The notes under the pieces are model-generated. The model was given only the letters and a program-made list of their open reading frames with translations, was not told the origin of the DNA and did not search any database. A DNA stretch of 64,000 nucleotides from Comamonas thiooxydans. Lineage in GTDB: Bacteria; Pseudomonadota; Gammaproteobacteria; Burkholderiales; Burkholderiaceae_C. The translations under genes were made by a program, and so were the position numbers. The stretch is from the NCBI RefSeq assembly GCF_000964545.1, contig NZ_BBVD01000001.1, positions 248,001 to 312,000 of the forward strand, given 5' to 3'. Shown piece by piece: positions 52,112 through 60,962 of this stretch (positions are counted from its first letter, which is position 1; every line of letters begins with the position of its first letter).

Positions 52112-53400
52112 TACTTGTAGCGACGCAGAATGCGCTCGGATTCCTTCTGCGCCTCTTCCATGGCCTGGGCTGCGGTCTTGGTGCCGTTCAGGGCCGCCTG
52201 AATCGCATCGTTGAGCACCTTGGTCACACGCTGGTTCTCATGGGTGGAATACTCGGCCACCGACACCGGCAGTTGATCGCGCGCCACCAGTGCCTGGGGA
52301 AATTCCTGGCCGTACTTCTTGAGTGCGGGAGTCTCGTAGGCTGCAGGCGAGACAGCCACATAGCCGCTGTCCATGCTCCACTGCGCGGCACGCTCTGGCT
52401 GGGTCACCCATTTGGCAAACTCGAACGCAGCCTGCTGCTGCTGCCTGGGCGCATTCTTGAAGATGTAGAAATTGCCCCCGCCCGTGGGCGAGCCCTTGCG
52501 GACATTGCCGGCGATCTGGCCCACGCCGAAGTCGAACTTGGCATTGGCACGGATATTGGTGAGATTGCCCGTGGTCGTCACGATGATGGCGGCCTTCTTT
52601 TCCATGAAGTCCCTGGGCGTCGTGCCCCACTCCACCACACCTGCCGGGTGCACGCCGTCCTTGACCAGGCCGACCCAGAAGTTCAGCGCTTCCACCACCT
52701 TGGGGTGGTTGAGCATGACGCGGGTGCCGGACTCGTTGGCCAGCAGCACATCATTGGGCGTGGTCAGGGTCTGCAGCATCCAGTAGCCAAAGCCTGTGGA
52801 CGGAATCTGGATGCCGTATTGCACGACCTTGCCGCTGGCGTCCTTCTTGGTCAGCTTGTGGGCTGCCTCCTTGAGTTCCTTCCAGTTCTGGGGCGCCTGG
52901 TCGGGGTTCAGGCCGGCCTCCTTGAAAGCTTCCTTGTTGTAGTACATCACCACGGTGGAGCGCTGAAAGGGCACGCCCCAGGTCTTGCCACCGGTCTGGC
53001 TGTTGGCCATGAAGGCCGGATAAAAGCCCTTGAGCCAGGCCTTGTCGGCATCGGTCTTCACGAAGTCGTCAATAGGCGCAATCGCGCCCTCGTCCATCAG
53101 CGTGAATATATCGGTGGACAGCAGCACCGAGGTCGCAGGCGCCTTGCCGGCCTTGTTCGCCGTCAGCGCCTTGACGATGGTTTCCTGGTAGGTGCCGGCA
53201 TAGATGGGCGTGATCTTGTATTGCGGATGCGCCTTGTTGAAGTCCGCCGCATAACCATCTATCACCTTGGTGATGGGGCCACCCACGGCCACGGGGTAAT
53301 AGAAAGGCACTTCCAACGGGGACTGCGCAAGAGCAGTGCCCGCCAGGCCGAGGCCGGCGGCAGCGGCGATCACGCCATGAACAAAGGTTTGACGACGCAT
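52111..53400 (-). CDS. ugpB: Periplasmic binding protein, UgpB-like
   Basis: 429-aa extracellular solute-binding protein (family 1). Signal peptide about 1-26 ending TALAQ. The mature part resembles E. coli UgpB: FNKAHPQYKITPIYAGTYQE, WGVPFQRSTVVMYYNKEAFKEAGLN, TTTGNLTNIRANAKFDFGVG and the closing ESERILRRYK. The ATG at 53400 has GAGGAGAG upstream. Likely ligand sn-glycerol-3-phosphate or glycerophosphocholine. Confidence 0.9.
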   Translation of the reverse strand: MRRQTFVHGVIAAAAGLGLAGTALAQSPLEVPFYYPVAVGGPITKVIDGYAADFNKAHPQYKITPIYAGTYQETIVKALTANKAGKAPATSVLLSTDIFTLMDEGAIAPIDDFVKTDADKAWLKGFYPAFMANSQTGGKTWGVPFQRSTVVMYYNKEAFKEAGLNPDQAPQNWKELKEAAHKLTKKDASGKVVQYGIQIPSTGFGYWMLQTLTTPNDVLLANESGTRVMLNHPKVVEALNFWVGLVKDGVHPAGVVEWGTTPRDFMEKKAAIIVTTTGNLTNIRANAKFDFGVGQIAGNVRKGSPTGGGNFYIFKNAPRQQQQAAFEFAKWVTQPERAAQWSMDSGYVAVSPAAYETPALKKYGQEFPQALVARDQLPVSVAEYSTHENQRVTKVLNDAIQAALNGTKTAAQAMEEAQKESERILRRYK

Positions 53401-53446
53401 GGGAATCTCTCCTCGGGAATTGCAGACAATGGAAAACACCGGCGGC

Positions 53447-54568
53447 TCAGGCTGCGGCCAGCAAGGAGCGAGCGGATTCCACCGCCTGCCCGCAAACATG
53501 AATGCGCCCGCCCTGCGCATCGAACCAATGCGAAGCCTGCTGCGGCCAGTACAGGATCACGCCTTGTCCAGGCCGCAGATCGGCATGGGCATGGCCGGGC
53601 ACACGCGCCGTCAGCAGCTCGCTGCCCACCCGGCAGCGCAGCACCAGATCGGCACCCAGATATTCAAAGCCCTGCACGGTGGCCGGAATGCGGTTGCCCA
53701 GACCCTCGTGGCCGCTGTCGGCATCACCTGCCACGGCAATCACCTCGGGCCGCACGCCAAGCGCCTGCGGATAGGCGCTGCCAGCCACCAGATCCGGGGC
53801 CACGACCACATCGCTGCCTGCAATCCGGTTGCCCTGCAGGGCCACGATGTTCATGGCGGGCGTGCCGATAAAGCGCGCGGCAAACGTGGTTGCGGGCTTG
53901 GCATAGATCTCGCGCGGCCCGGCCGCCTGTTCCACCAGGCCCTTGTTGAGCAGCACCACCTGATCGGCCATGCTCATGGCCTCGGCCTGATCGTGGGTCA
54001 CATAGACCACCGTGAGACCCAGACGCTGCTGCAGCTCGCGCAGCTCGGCGCGCATTTCCTGGCGCAGCTGGGCATCGAGATTGGATAGCGGCTCGTCCAT
54101 CAGGCAGACCCTGGCCTGCGCCACCAGCGCACGGCCCAGCGCCACGCGTTGCTGCTGGCCGCCCGAGAGTTGCCCGGGCCGGCGCTCCAGCAGTGCCGTC
54201 AGCCCCAGCAGCTCGGCGGTTTGCTCAAGACGCTGCTCGCGCTCGGCCTTGCCAACCTTGCGCACCTGCAGACCGAACTGGATGTTGTCGGCCACGCTCA
54301 GATGCGGGAACAGCGCATAGTTCTGGAACACCATGGCAATGCCGCGCTCAGCGGGCGGCAGATGTGTGACGTCGCGACCATCGATGCGCACCGCCCCCGA
54401 AGTGGGAATGTCCAGCCCGGCAATCATGCGCAAGGTGGTGGATTTGCCGCAGCCCGAAGGGCCGAGCAAGACGCAAAACGAGCCTGGTTCAATGCGCAGA
54501 TTCACGGCATGCAGGGCCGTGGCGTCACCCCAGGATTTGGCGACGTTCTCCAGCTCGATCAAAGACAT
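53447..54568 (-). CDS. ugpC: ABC transporter ATPase, UgpC-like
   Basis: 373-aa MalK/UgpC-type ATPase. Walker A GPSGCGKST (about 37-45), Q-loop FQNYALFPHLSV, signature LSGGQQQRVALGRAL, Walker B CLMDEPLSNLDAQLR, and H-loop YVTHDQAEAM. The C-terminal TOBE domain starts near 240. First gene of the operon; 46 bp before ugpB. No ribosome-binding site is visible ahead of the ATG, which itself lies at the predicted transcription start of the Pho promoter. Confidence 0.9.
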   Translation of the reverse strand: MSLIELENVAKSWGDATALHAVNLRIEPGSFCVLLGPSGCGKSTTLRMIAGLDIPTSGAVRIDGRDVTHLPPAERGIAMVFQNYALFPHLSVADNIQFGLQVRKVGKAEREQRLEQTAELLGLTALLERRPGQLSGGQQQRVALGRALVAQARVCLMDEPLSNLDAQLRQEMRAELRELQQRLGLTVVYVTHDQAEAMSMADQVVLLNKGLVEQAAGPREIYAKPATTFAARFIGTPAMNIVALQGNRIAGSDVVVAPDLVAGSAYPQALGVRPEVIAVAGDADSGHEGLGNRIPATVQGFEYLGADLVLRCRVGSELLTARVPGHAHADLRPGQGVILYWPQQASHWFDAQGGRIHVCGQAVESARSLLAAA

Positions 54569-54574
54569 CACACC

Positions 54575-54608
54575 AGTCTAGAAAGACTGGATGACAGTCA
54601 CGTGTCAA
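54575..54608 (-). promoter_or_regulatory. Pho box and -10 for the ugp operon
   Basis: On the minus strand TTGACAC-GTGA-CTGTCAT (54591-54608) is a 7-4-7 PhoB site; the second half is perfect and the first differs by about one base. TAGACT (54575-54580) follows after exactly 10 bp, the spacing of PhoB-activated promoters. The start would fall at about 54568, the ugpC ATG. A CCAGTC/GACTGG inverted repeat overlaps the -10. Confidence 0.75.
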
Positions 54609-54621
54609 CCCGGATCCAACT

Positions 54622-54690
54622 AAATAAAAACAGGAGCTTCTGGCGCCTGCTATTGATTGATCTCAGATAGAAATGATCTTGAATCATCCT
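54622..54690. repeat. Degenerate dispersed intergenic repeat
   Basis: GGAGCTTCTGGCGCCTGCTA then TTGATTGATCTCAGATAG, between ugpC and the alpha-2-macroglobulin gene. Confidence 0.4.
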
Positions 54691-54739
54691 TTTTAAATGC
54701 GAAAGCAGCTTCTATATCCATAGCATCAGTGCATGAAAA

Positions 54740-54770
54740 AAGCCCCGACTGCTTGCGCAGACCGGGGCTT
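54740..54770 (-). terminator. Terminator after the alpha-2-macroglobulin gene
   Basis: AAGCCCCG/CGGGGCTT with a 15-nt loop and a T-run on the minus strand; 28 bp after the stop. Confidence 0.85.
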
Positions 54771-54798
54771 GTCGTACGGCCGGGAAACCGCTGAAGGC

Positions 54799-57700
54799 TT
54801 ACTTGGGCATCACCACCTTGAGCTTGGCGTTGGGAATCTCGCCAAACATCTCGGGCGCATACAGCGCTTCGGCACGCGTGGGCGGCAGGGCGAATTCACC
54901 GGCGTTGTTCAGGCGCACGGTGTATTCGACCTTCGTCGTCCCTGCGGGCAGGTACTGGTAGTAGGCACGGTAGGACTCGAAGCTGCGCTCTTCGTAGGCC
55001 AGCCAGCCGGCCCCCTCCTGCTTCTCGCCCTTGGATGCGATCTCGGAATCGCGGCCCAGGCCGCCACCCAGAATGGTCGCCCCCGTGGGGACGGGATCGG
55101 TGATGGCCACCCAGGTCATATCGGTCTTGGCCTGCACCTCCAGCGTCACGCGCAGCACATCGCCGCGCGTGTACTGGCCGCCACCAAACATGCCCTTGTC
55201 CGCCTGCTCCACGGGCGTGACGGTCTTCTTGATGGTGTAGCCGGCGCTGAAAGGCGCCTTGAGGGCCACGGCCGCCACGGACTGCACGGTCAGCCAGGGC
55301 TTGCCCGTGCCTTGCTGCGTCACGCTCAGCTGGCCCTTGCCAGCCTTGGCCCAGGGCATGAACATGGTGTTGTTCATCAGGCCGCCGGCACGCACGGGCT
55401 CGCCGAAGACGCTGTTAGAGTGGGCCGTGCCCTGCGCATCCTCGGACGTGGCACGCCTGACCTCGGCCCAGTTCACCTTGGCCTCGTTGCCGTTCATGCT
55501 GGCCACGGTACTGCCGGCCACGGGCTCGGACTCGAACTTCTGCGAGAAGCGGCGCAGGGCCAGAGCTCCCCAGAGGTTGGCCGTGGTCGTGTTCCAGGCA
55601 CCGGACTGCTGGCGTGCGATAAAGCCGCTGACCAGGCGCGGCATGTCTTCGGCCCATGCCGGGTCGTTGATGGTCGCGAGGATCAGGCGTGCCAGATTCA
55701 CGTCAGGGCCCTGCATCAGCCACCACCAGCCATCGTCCTGATCGGTCGAGAAGCCGGCACGCGTGCCGTTGTAGGTCAGGCGGGCACGCAGAATCTGCAT
55801 GGCCTGGGCCAGGCGCTCATCGCGCTGCGGCGCATCGCTCATGCGCTGCAGCAGCATCACCCAGTCGATGACCGTGTGCGTGGGCCACTGGTTGGGCGTG
55901 GCATTGATGCTGTCGAGCATGCGCGGCGTGGCCTTGCCCGACAGTGCCAGTGCAGCAATCGCCGCCAGCTTGCGCATTTCCAGATCCTTGCGCGGGCTCC
56001 AGAAGTTGCGCTGGATGCGGCCTTCCACAAACGCGATCAGGCCGTCCTCCATGCGCGCACGTTCGGCGGCAGGAATCACGAAGCGCTTGTCAACGCCCTG
56101 CGCCATGGCCGACAGGTTCAGCAGATGCGCGGTCAGCGTATCGCTGCCGCGGCTGACCGATCCGTCCTGGGGCGGGAAGTAGTTGGCCAGGCCGTCACCG
56201 TCCAGATAGTTGGGCAGCTGGGCCATGGTGCTGCCCCAGAGATCGGCGTTGTTCATGCCGACGGCCTTGCTGGTGGTCTGCTCCAGGCAGGAATAGGGGT
56301 AGCGGGCCCACCAGTCGCGCACGCCGGGCAGGCCTTCGGTCAGCTTGGGCACCAGCGACATCTGCAGACCACCGCGACCGGGCAGGGCATCGGCGGGCGG
56401 ATTCACGGGCACGCTATAGCTGCCGTTGACCTGCACCAGCGTGGCCTGCTGCACCGACAGCGGCACGGCAGGCACGATGCGCTGGCTGATCTTGAGCGCA
56501 TCCTGCGCTGCATCGGCGCCGCCAGCGGTGTCGCGCGCGGAAATCTCCCAGATCAGCGCCTCGGCACGCGTGCCGGAGAGCTGGGCCGGAGCCTTCACAT
56601 CCCAGGCCACTTCACGCGCCTCGCCGGCGGGAATCTCCACGGTCTGGGCCTTGAGCTCCAGCATGGTGGCACGCGGCGTGACCTCCACCTTCATGGCCTT
56701 GGCCGAGGTGTTGCGCAGCGTGACCTGGGCGCGGAACTGATCGTCCTCGCGCACCAGGGGCGGCAGGCCGCTGATGATCTGCAGATCCTGCGTGGTGCGG
56801 ATCGCCGCCTGGCCAGTGCCGAACAGGCTCACGCCCGCATCGGCCACGGCCACCACCTGGAAGGTGGTCAGGGCGTCGTTGAGCGGCACCTCGATCAGCG
56901 CCATGCCGTTGCCGTCCAGCACCACATCGGGCTTCCACAGCAGCAGGGTATCGAGCAGTTCGCGCGTAGGGCTGCGGCCACCGCCACCGCCCGCAGGCAC
57001 GGCCTTCTTGCCGTAGTGGCGCCGGCCGATCACCTCCATCTGGGCCGTTGCCGTCTGCACGCCCCATTCGCGGCGCGTCAGCATGGCATCGAGCAAATTC
57101 CAGCTGCTGTTGGGCATCAGCTCCAGCAAGGCCTGGTCCACGGCCGCCAGCGCCACATGGGCACCTGCTGCAGGCTTGCCATCGGGCAGCGTGGCCTTGA
57201 TGGTGACCTTGGCCGTGCCGCGCACCTTGTAGCTGGACTTGTCCGAGGAAACCTTGACGTCCAGGGTATTGCTCTTCAGGCCCACGCGAATTTCGGACAT
57301 GCCGAAACGAAAGGCCGGCTTGGAGAGGTCCACCATGGAAGTCGGCGCGATGAATTCCTTGCCGTCATTCCAGAAGGCACGCCACCACTCCAGCGGCGAC
57401 TTGAAGCCCCAGGTAAAGAAGCTATACCAGGGCACTTCCATCAGGCGGCCGCGCAGCGCCAGCACGCTGACATAGGCATTGGGGCCCCAGTTGTCTTCGA
57501 TCTTGACGTCCACCGTGGGGTTGTCACCCGCCAGCTCCACCACCTGCGTGCTGACGATGCCTTCGCGCTCCACTGCCACCAGCGCCGTGGCGCGGCGGAA
57601 GGGCATGCGCACCTGAAAGCGCGCGGTCTCGCCGGGCTCATAGCTCTTGCGCTCGGACAGCACGTCCATGCGGTCATGGTCTTCGCCACCGAACCAGAGC

Positions 57701-60700
57701 TCGCCCTGGCCCGTGACCCACACCGAGGTCGCGGCCTGGCTGCTGCGGCCTTCCTTGTCGGCGGCCTTGACGATCAGCTCCACCTCGCCGGGCTGGGACA
57801 GCTGGGCCTCGCATTGAACAAGGCCATGGCTGTCGCTGGTGCCCGAGCACACGGTGCCCAGATTCTTGAGCGTGGTCTGGTTGTCGTAGCTGTAGAAGCC
57901 GCCCACCAGCCGCTTGCGGCTGGAGGTGGTGATGCGCGCCACGGCTTCGACCTTGACGGGCACGCCGGCCTGGGCCTTGCCTGCCGTATCCAGCGTCAGC
58001 GCCTGAAAGCGCAGCTTGCGGTCCACCGAGATCCAGTTCTCGGAGCGCACGCCGGCCACTACGGCAGCCGGCCAGATGGTGCGCGTGCTGCGCAGGGTCT
58101 GCACCTCGCCGTTCGGGTCGGCGTAGGTCGCCTCCATCAGCAACTCGCGCGGCTCGCCGGACTTGGGCAGCTTGTCGATAGCGACCTTGCCCAGACCGTT
58201 CTTGTCCAGCGTCACGGGAAGCTTGTCAGCCACGACCTTGGTGTCGTCGGCCGCCGTGCTTTCCTCGTCGTCGCTGCTGCCCACGTCCTGGGCACTGCGC
58301 GGCGGGTTGAAGCTGAAGCCGTCCCAGCCCGCGAAATCCAGCGATTTGGAGCGCAGCAGAGCCGACACCTTGACCGGCAGATTGGCGGCGGCGCCACCCG
58401 AGACATAGTTGATCTGCACTTCGGCAGGCACGCTGCTGACAGCGTAGAGCTGCTCCTTGCCGGCCGGGCCCACACGCCCCTCCATCACGGGAAGGCGGAA
58501 CTCCTCGACACGGAAGATGCCCGTGCTGAAGCTGGAGCGACGGCCGCTGCCATTGGTGTAGCCCAGCTCCACCGCATATTCGCCGAGCTTGGCGGCCTTG
58601 GAGATGGGGAACTCGCTGCTCGCGCTGCCATTGGCATTCCAGCTCAGGGCCTGGGTAAAGCGCTGGCCACTGCCCAGATGGGTGATGGTCAGGCGGTCAG
58701 GCTTGTCCTGGGTCTGTTCAAAGCCCGTGGAGTTCTTGCCGGGGCCCGTCAGGGCACGCAGAAAGTGCTTCATGGACACGGTTTCGCCGGCACGGAACAG
58801 CATGCGGTCAAACACCGTATGCGCGACTTCGTCGCGCTTGCTGCTGGAGCTGGTCGGCACATTGAAGCGCCAGGACTCTATGCCCTTGTTCCAGTTGCTC
58901 CAGACAAAAGCCAGTTCCTCGCCAGCCTCGGTCTTGGCACGCGCACTCACGAAATAGGAGTTGCTGCGGTAGTAGCCGTCTTCGTTGCTGCAGGAAGGCG
59001 GATTGGGATTGAGGCCGTTGAAGGTCACCAGACCCTGGGCATCACTGACGGCCGAAGCAATCGCCTGACCGTTGCAGTCCGAGACCTGCACCGTGGCGCC
59101 TGGCACCACCTTGCCCTTGTCCAGCGTCGTCACCCAGGCCACGGAGTTCTCGCGCCCCAGCTTGAAGTGCACGGCCAGATTGGTCACCAGCACCGAAGTG
59201 CGCACATACATGGTGCGGCCCGCTCCATAGCCTTCGTCGAGCAGAGACTGGCCCAGCATGGGCGAGGCGATCTCCACTACCTGGAAGCCCGGGTTCAGCG
59301 GAATGCCGACGACCTCGAAGGGGCGCGGGTCGCTCTTGGCCGCCTTGGGCAGCTCCAGCGTCTGGGTCTGGCTCTGGCCGTCCAGCAGCGACAGCATGCG
59401 GGTCTGCACCCAGTGCTTGTCGTCATTGATGACAGGAGGCAAGATCTTTACATCACGCGCGGCGCGCTTGCGCTCCACGCTGTAGCTGTCATAGCGCTCG
59501 ACCTTTTTGATCCAGGCGATGATGTCGGCGTCCGAGCCGCCCTTCTTGGTGCGCACCACGCTGGCGTCCAGCGACTTGCCCAGAAGCTGCGGCTCCACAT
59601 TGCGCAGCGTCACGGGCAGCAGCGCCGGGCCCTTGGGGCCTTCGGCAAAGCGCTCGACGATGCCGAAGGGCGCGGCGGCAAACTTCACCAGCGGCGGCAT
59701 ATTGCCCGTGGCCGTGGCCAGCGGGAACATATTGGCATTGCTCAGCGTGCGACCCGCGGCATCCTTGAACTGCGGCGGCAGCTCCACCACATACTTGGTG
59801 TTTGGCTGCATGGTGGCGGGAAAGCTCACGCTGTCCACCAGCGAATCCTCGGCCAGCTTGTCGCCGTTCTGCTCGATGATGGGTGCCACGGCCGAGGCAC
59901 CGCTCTTGAGGCGTATGCCTTCGATCAGCTTGCGCGGCACCGGCGCGCTGAATGACAGGCGCATGGGGCGGATCGGCAGGCAGGCGGCGTTGGCGTTCTC
60001 GCGCTCGCAGCTGAAGTCGGCGCTGAAGGGCTGGCGCACCTGGTACTCGTAGCGCTGCTCGTCCTTGCTGACCAGGCCATTGGCCATGGCCACGCCCTTG
60101 CCATAGACCAGGGTCATCTTGCTGCCCGAGGTCAGACGGCGGTTACAGGCCAGCACCACGAAGTTCTGCGGGTTCTTGGCCGCATCCTTGTCCCAGTGGC
60201 GCTGCTCGAGCACGGCCTCGCGGTCCTTGCCCTCGATCAGTTGCACGGGAATGCGCTCGCCCACACCTTCGGAGGTACACCAGACGCGCTGCTTGAGGCT
60301 GTCGACGGATGCCGCGCCCGTCAGGCGCAGAGCAAAGTACTGCTGCTCGTCCACCTCTTCATAGGTATCGGGCGCGATGCGGGCCACCTGCGGTCCGCCG
60401 GTCTGGAACTGATAGCTGGCTGCGCCCGTCAGGGCCGTACCCGCGACGCTCTTGAACTGAGGGTTGAGCTGGGCCGTGCAACGCACGCCGGCGGGCAGGT
60501 TCTGGGCAAAGTCGAAGACCCATTCCTTTTCGCTGTTCCAGCGCCCCGTGCCCTTGGCGGCCTGCGCATTGCTGCACTGCAGATTGACCGGCGCCGCGGC
60601 CTTGGGGTCGCCAAAGCGCACGGCTGCCCCATCGAACTGCACCACCACCTGGCCCACCTTGCTTACATCGCCCTGCGGGCTGAACTGGCGCACCCCCACG

Positions 60701-60810
60701 GCATGGGCCGCCGTGGCCGCCAGGCCCCATAACAGGCCTGCCTTGAGCAGCACGCGCCAGTGCGGCGCGATCTGCTCCCTCTTCCTTCCCTCTGCATAAG
60801 GCACAGTCAT
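54799..60810 (-). CDS. Bacterial alpha-2-macroglobulin family protein
   Basis: 2003-aa periplasmic protease-trapping protein. Signal peptide about 17-37 (LLKAGLLWGLAATAAHA) without a lipobox Cys, so it is probably soluble rather than a lipoprotein as in E. coli YfhM. MG domains fill the N-terminal two thirds. The thioester motif CLEQ is at 1508-1511 in YSCLEQTTSKA, followed by the alpha-alpha toroid TED domain. Near the C-terminus GFSTDQDDGWWWL and SVTQQGTGKPWL-type receptor-domain strands are present. Longer than E. coli YfhM (about 1650). Its usual partner PbpC is encoded 6.7 kb away. The ATG at 60810 is chosen over upstream in-frame starts. Confidence 0.92.
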   Translation of the reverse strand: MTVPYAEGRKREQIAPHWRVLLKAGLLWGLAATAAHAVGVRQFSPQGDVSKVGQVVVQFDGAAVRFGDPKAAAPVNLQCSNAQAAKGTGRWNSEKEWVFDFAQNLPAGVRCTAQLNPQFKSVAGTALTGAASYQFQTGGPQVARIAPDTYEEVDEQQYFALRLTGAASVDSLKQRVWCTSEGVGERIPVQLIEGKDREAVLEQRHWDKDAAKNPQNFVVLACNRRLTSGSKMTLVYGKGVAMANGLVSKDEQRYEYQVRQPFSADFSCERENANAACLPIRPMRLSFSAPVPRKLIEGIRLKSGASAVAPIIEQNGDKLAEDSLVDSVSFPATMQPNTKYVVELPPQFKDAAGRTLSNANMFPLATATGNMPPLVKFAAAPFGIVERFAEGPKGPALLPVTLRNVEPQLLGKSLDASVVRTKKGGSDADIIAWIKKVERYDSYSVERKRAARDVKILPPVINDDKHWVQTRMLSLLDGQSQTQTLELPKAAKSDPRPFEVVGIPLNPGFQVVEIASPMLGQSLLDEGYGAGRTMYVRTSVLVTNLAVHFKLGRENSVAWVTTLDKGKVVPGATVQVSDCNGQAIASAVSDAQGLVTFNGLNPNPPSCSNEDGYYRSNSYFVSARAKTEAGEELAFVWSNWNKGIESWRFNVPTSSSSKRDEVAHTVFDRMLFRAGETVSMKHFLRALTGPGKNSTGFEQTQDKPDRLTITHLGSGQRFTQALSWNANGSASSEFPISKAAKLGEYAVELGYTNGSGRRSSFSTGIFRVEEFRLPVMEGRVGPAGKEQLYAVSSVPAEVQINYVSGGAAANLPVKVSALLRSKSLDFAGWDGFSFNPPRSAQDVGSSDDEESTAADDTKVVADKLPVTLDKNGLGKVAIDKLPKSGEPRELLMEATYADPNGEVQTLRSTRTIWPAAVVAGVRSENWISVDRKLRFQALTLDTAGKAQAGVPVKVEAVARITTSSRKRLVGGFYSYDNQTTLKNLGTVCSGTSDSHGLVQCEAQLSQPGEVELIVKAADKEGRSSQAATSVWVTGQGELWFGGEDHDRMDVLSERKSYEPGETARFQVRMPFRRATALVAVEREGIVSTQVVELAGDNPTVDVKIEDNWGPNAYVSVLALRGRLMEVPWYSFFTWGFKSPLEWWRAFWNDGKEFIAPTSMVDLSKPAFRFGMSEIRVGLKSNTLDVKVSSDKSSYKVRGTAKVTIKATLPDGKPAAGAHVALAAVDQALLELMPNSSWNLLDAMLTRREWGVQTATAQMEVIGRRHYGKKAVPAGGGGGRSPTRELLDTLLLWKPDVVLDGNGMALIEVPLNDALTTFQVVAVADAGVSLFGTGQAAIRTTQDLQIISGLPPLVREDDQFRAQVTLRNTSAKAMKVEVTPRATMLELKAQTVEIPAGEAREVAWDVKAPAQLSGTRAEALIWEISARDTAGGADAAQDALKISQRIVPAVPLSVQQATLVQVNGSYSVPVNPPADALPGRGGLQMSLVPKLTEGLPGVRDWWARYPYSCLEQTTSKAVGMNNADLWGSTMAQLPNYLDGDGLANYFPPQDGSVSRGSDTLTAHLLNLSAMAQGVDKRFVIPAAERARMEDGLIAFVEGRIQRNFWSPRKDLEMRKLAAIAALALSGKATPRMLDSINATPNQWPTHTVIDWVMLLQRMSDAPQRDERLAQAMQILRARLTYNGTRAGFSTDQDDGWWWLMQGPDVNLARLILATINDPAWAEDMPRLVSGFIARQQSGAWNTTTANLWGALALRRFSQKFESEPVAGSTVASMNGNEAKVNWAEVRRATSEDAQGTAHSNSVFGEPVRAGGLMNNTMFMPWAKAGKGQLSVTQQGTGKPWLTVQSVAAVALKAPFSAGYTIKKTVTPVEQADKGMFGGGQYTRGDVLRVTLEVQAKTDMTWVAITDPVPTGATILGGGLGRDSEIASKGEKQEGAGWLAYEERSFESYRAYYQYLPAGTTKVEYTVRLNNAGEFALPPTRAEALYAPEMFGEIPNAKLKVVMPK

Positions 60811-60905
60811 ACAGTCACTTCCTTTTGGGGCCGGCGTGGCCGGCCCTGGCTGTTTGAATCTGAAGTCTGGAGTCAGCGACGCAGCAGTGCGGGACGGCAG
60901 AATGC

Positions 60906-60936
60906 AAAAAGCCCTGCCTCGCAAGTGAAGCAGGGC
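60906..60936 (-). terminator. Terminator after the TctC-like gene
   Basis: GCCCTGC/GCAGGGC (60911-60917 with 60930-60936) with T5 on the minus strand; 26 bp after the stop. Confidence 0.8.
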
Positions 60937-60962
60937 CTTGAGCAGGTGCCGCACGCGCGAAA

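Noticed and set aside
54733..59955. 1740-residue open frame on the plus strand
   Set aside because: Antisense shadow of the alpha-2-macroglobulin gene. It is His/Gln/Gly-rich with no domain, a normal effect of GC-rich codon use.
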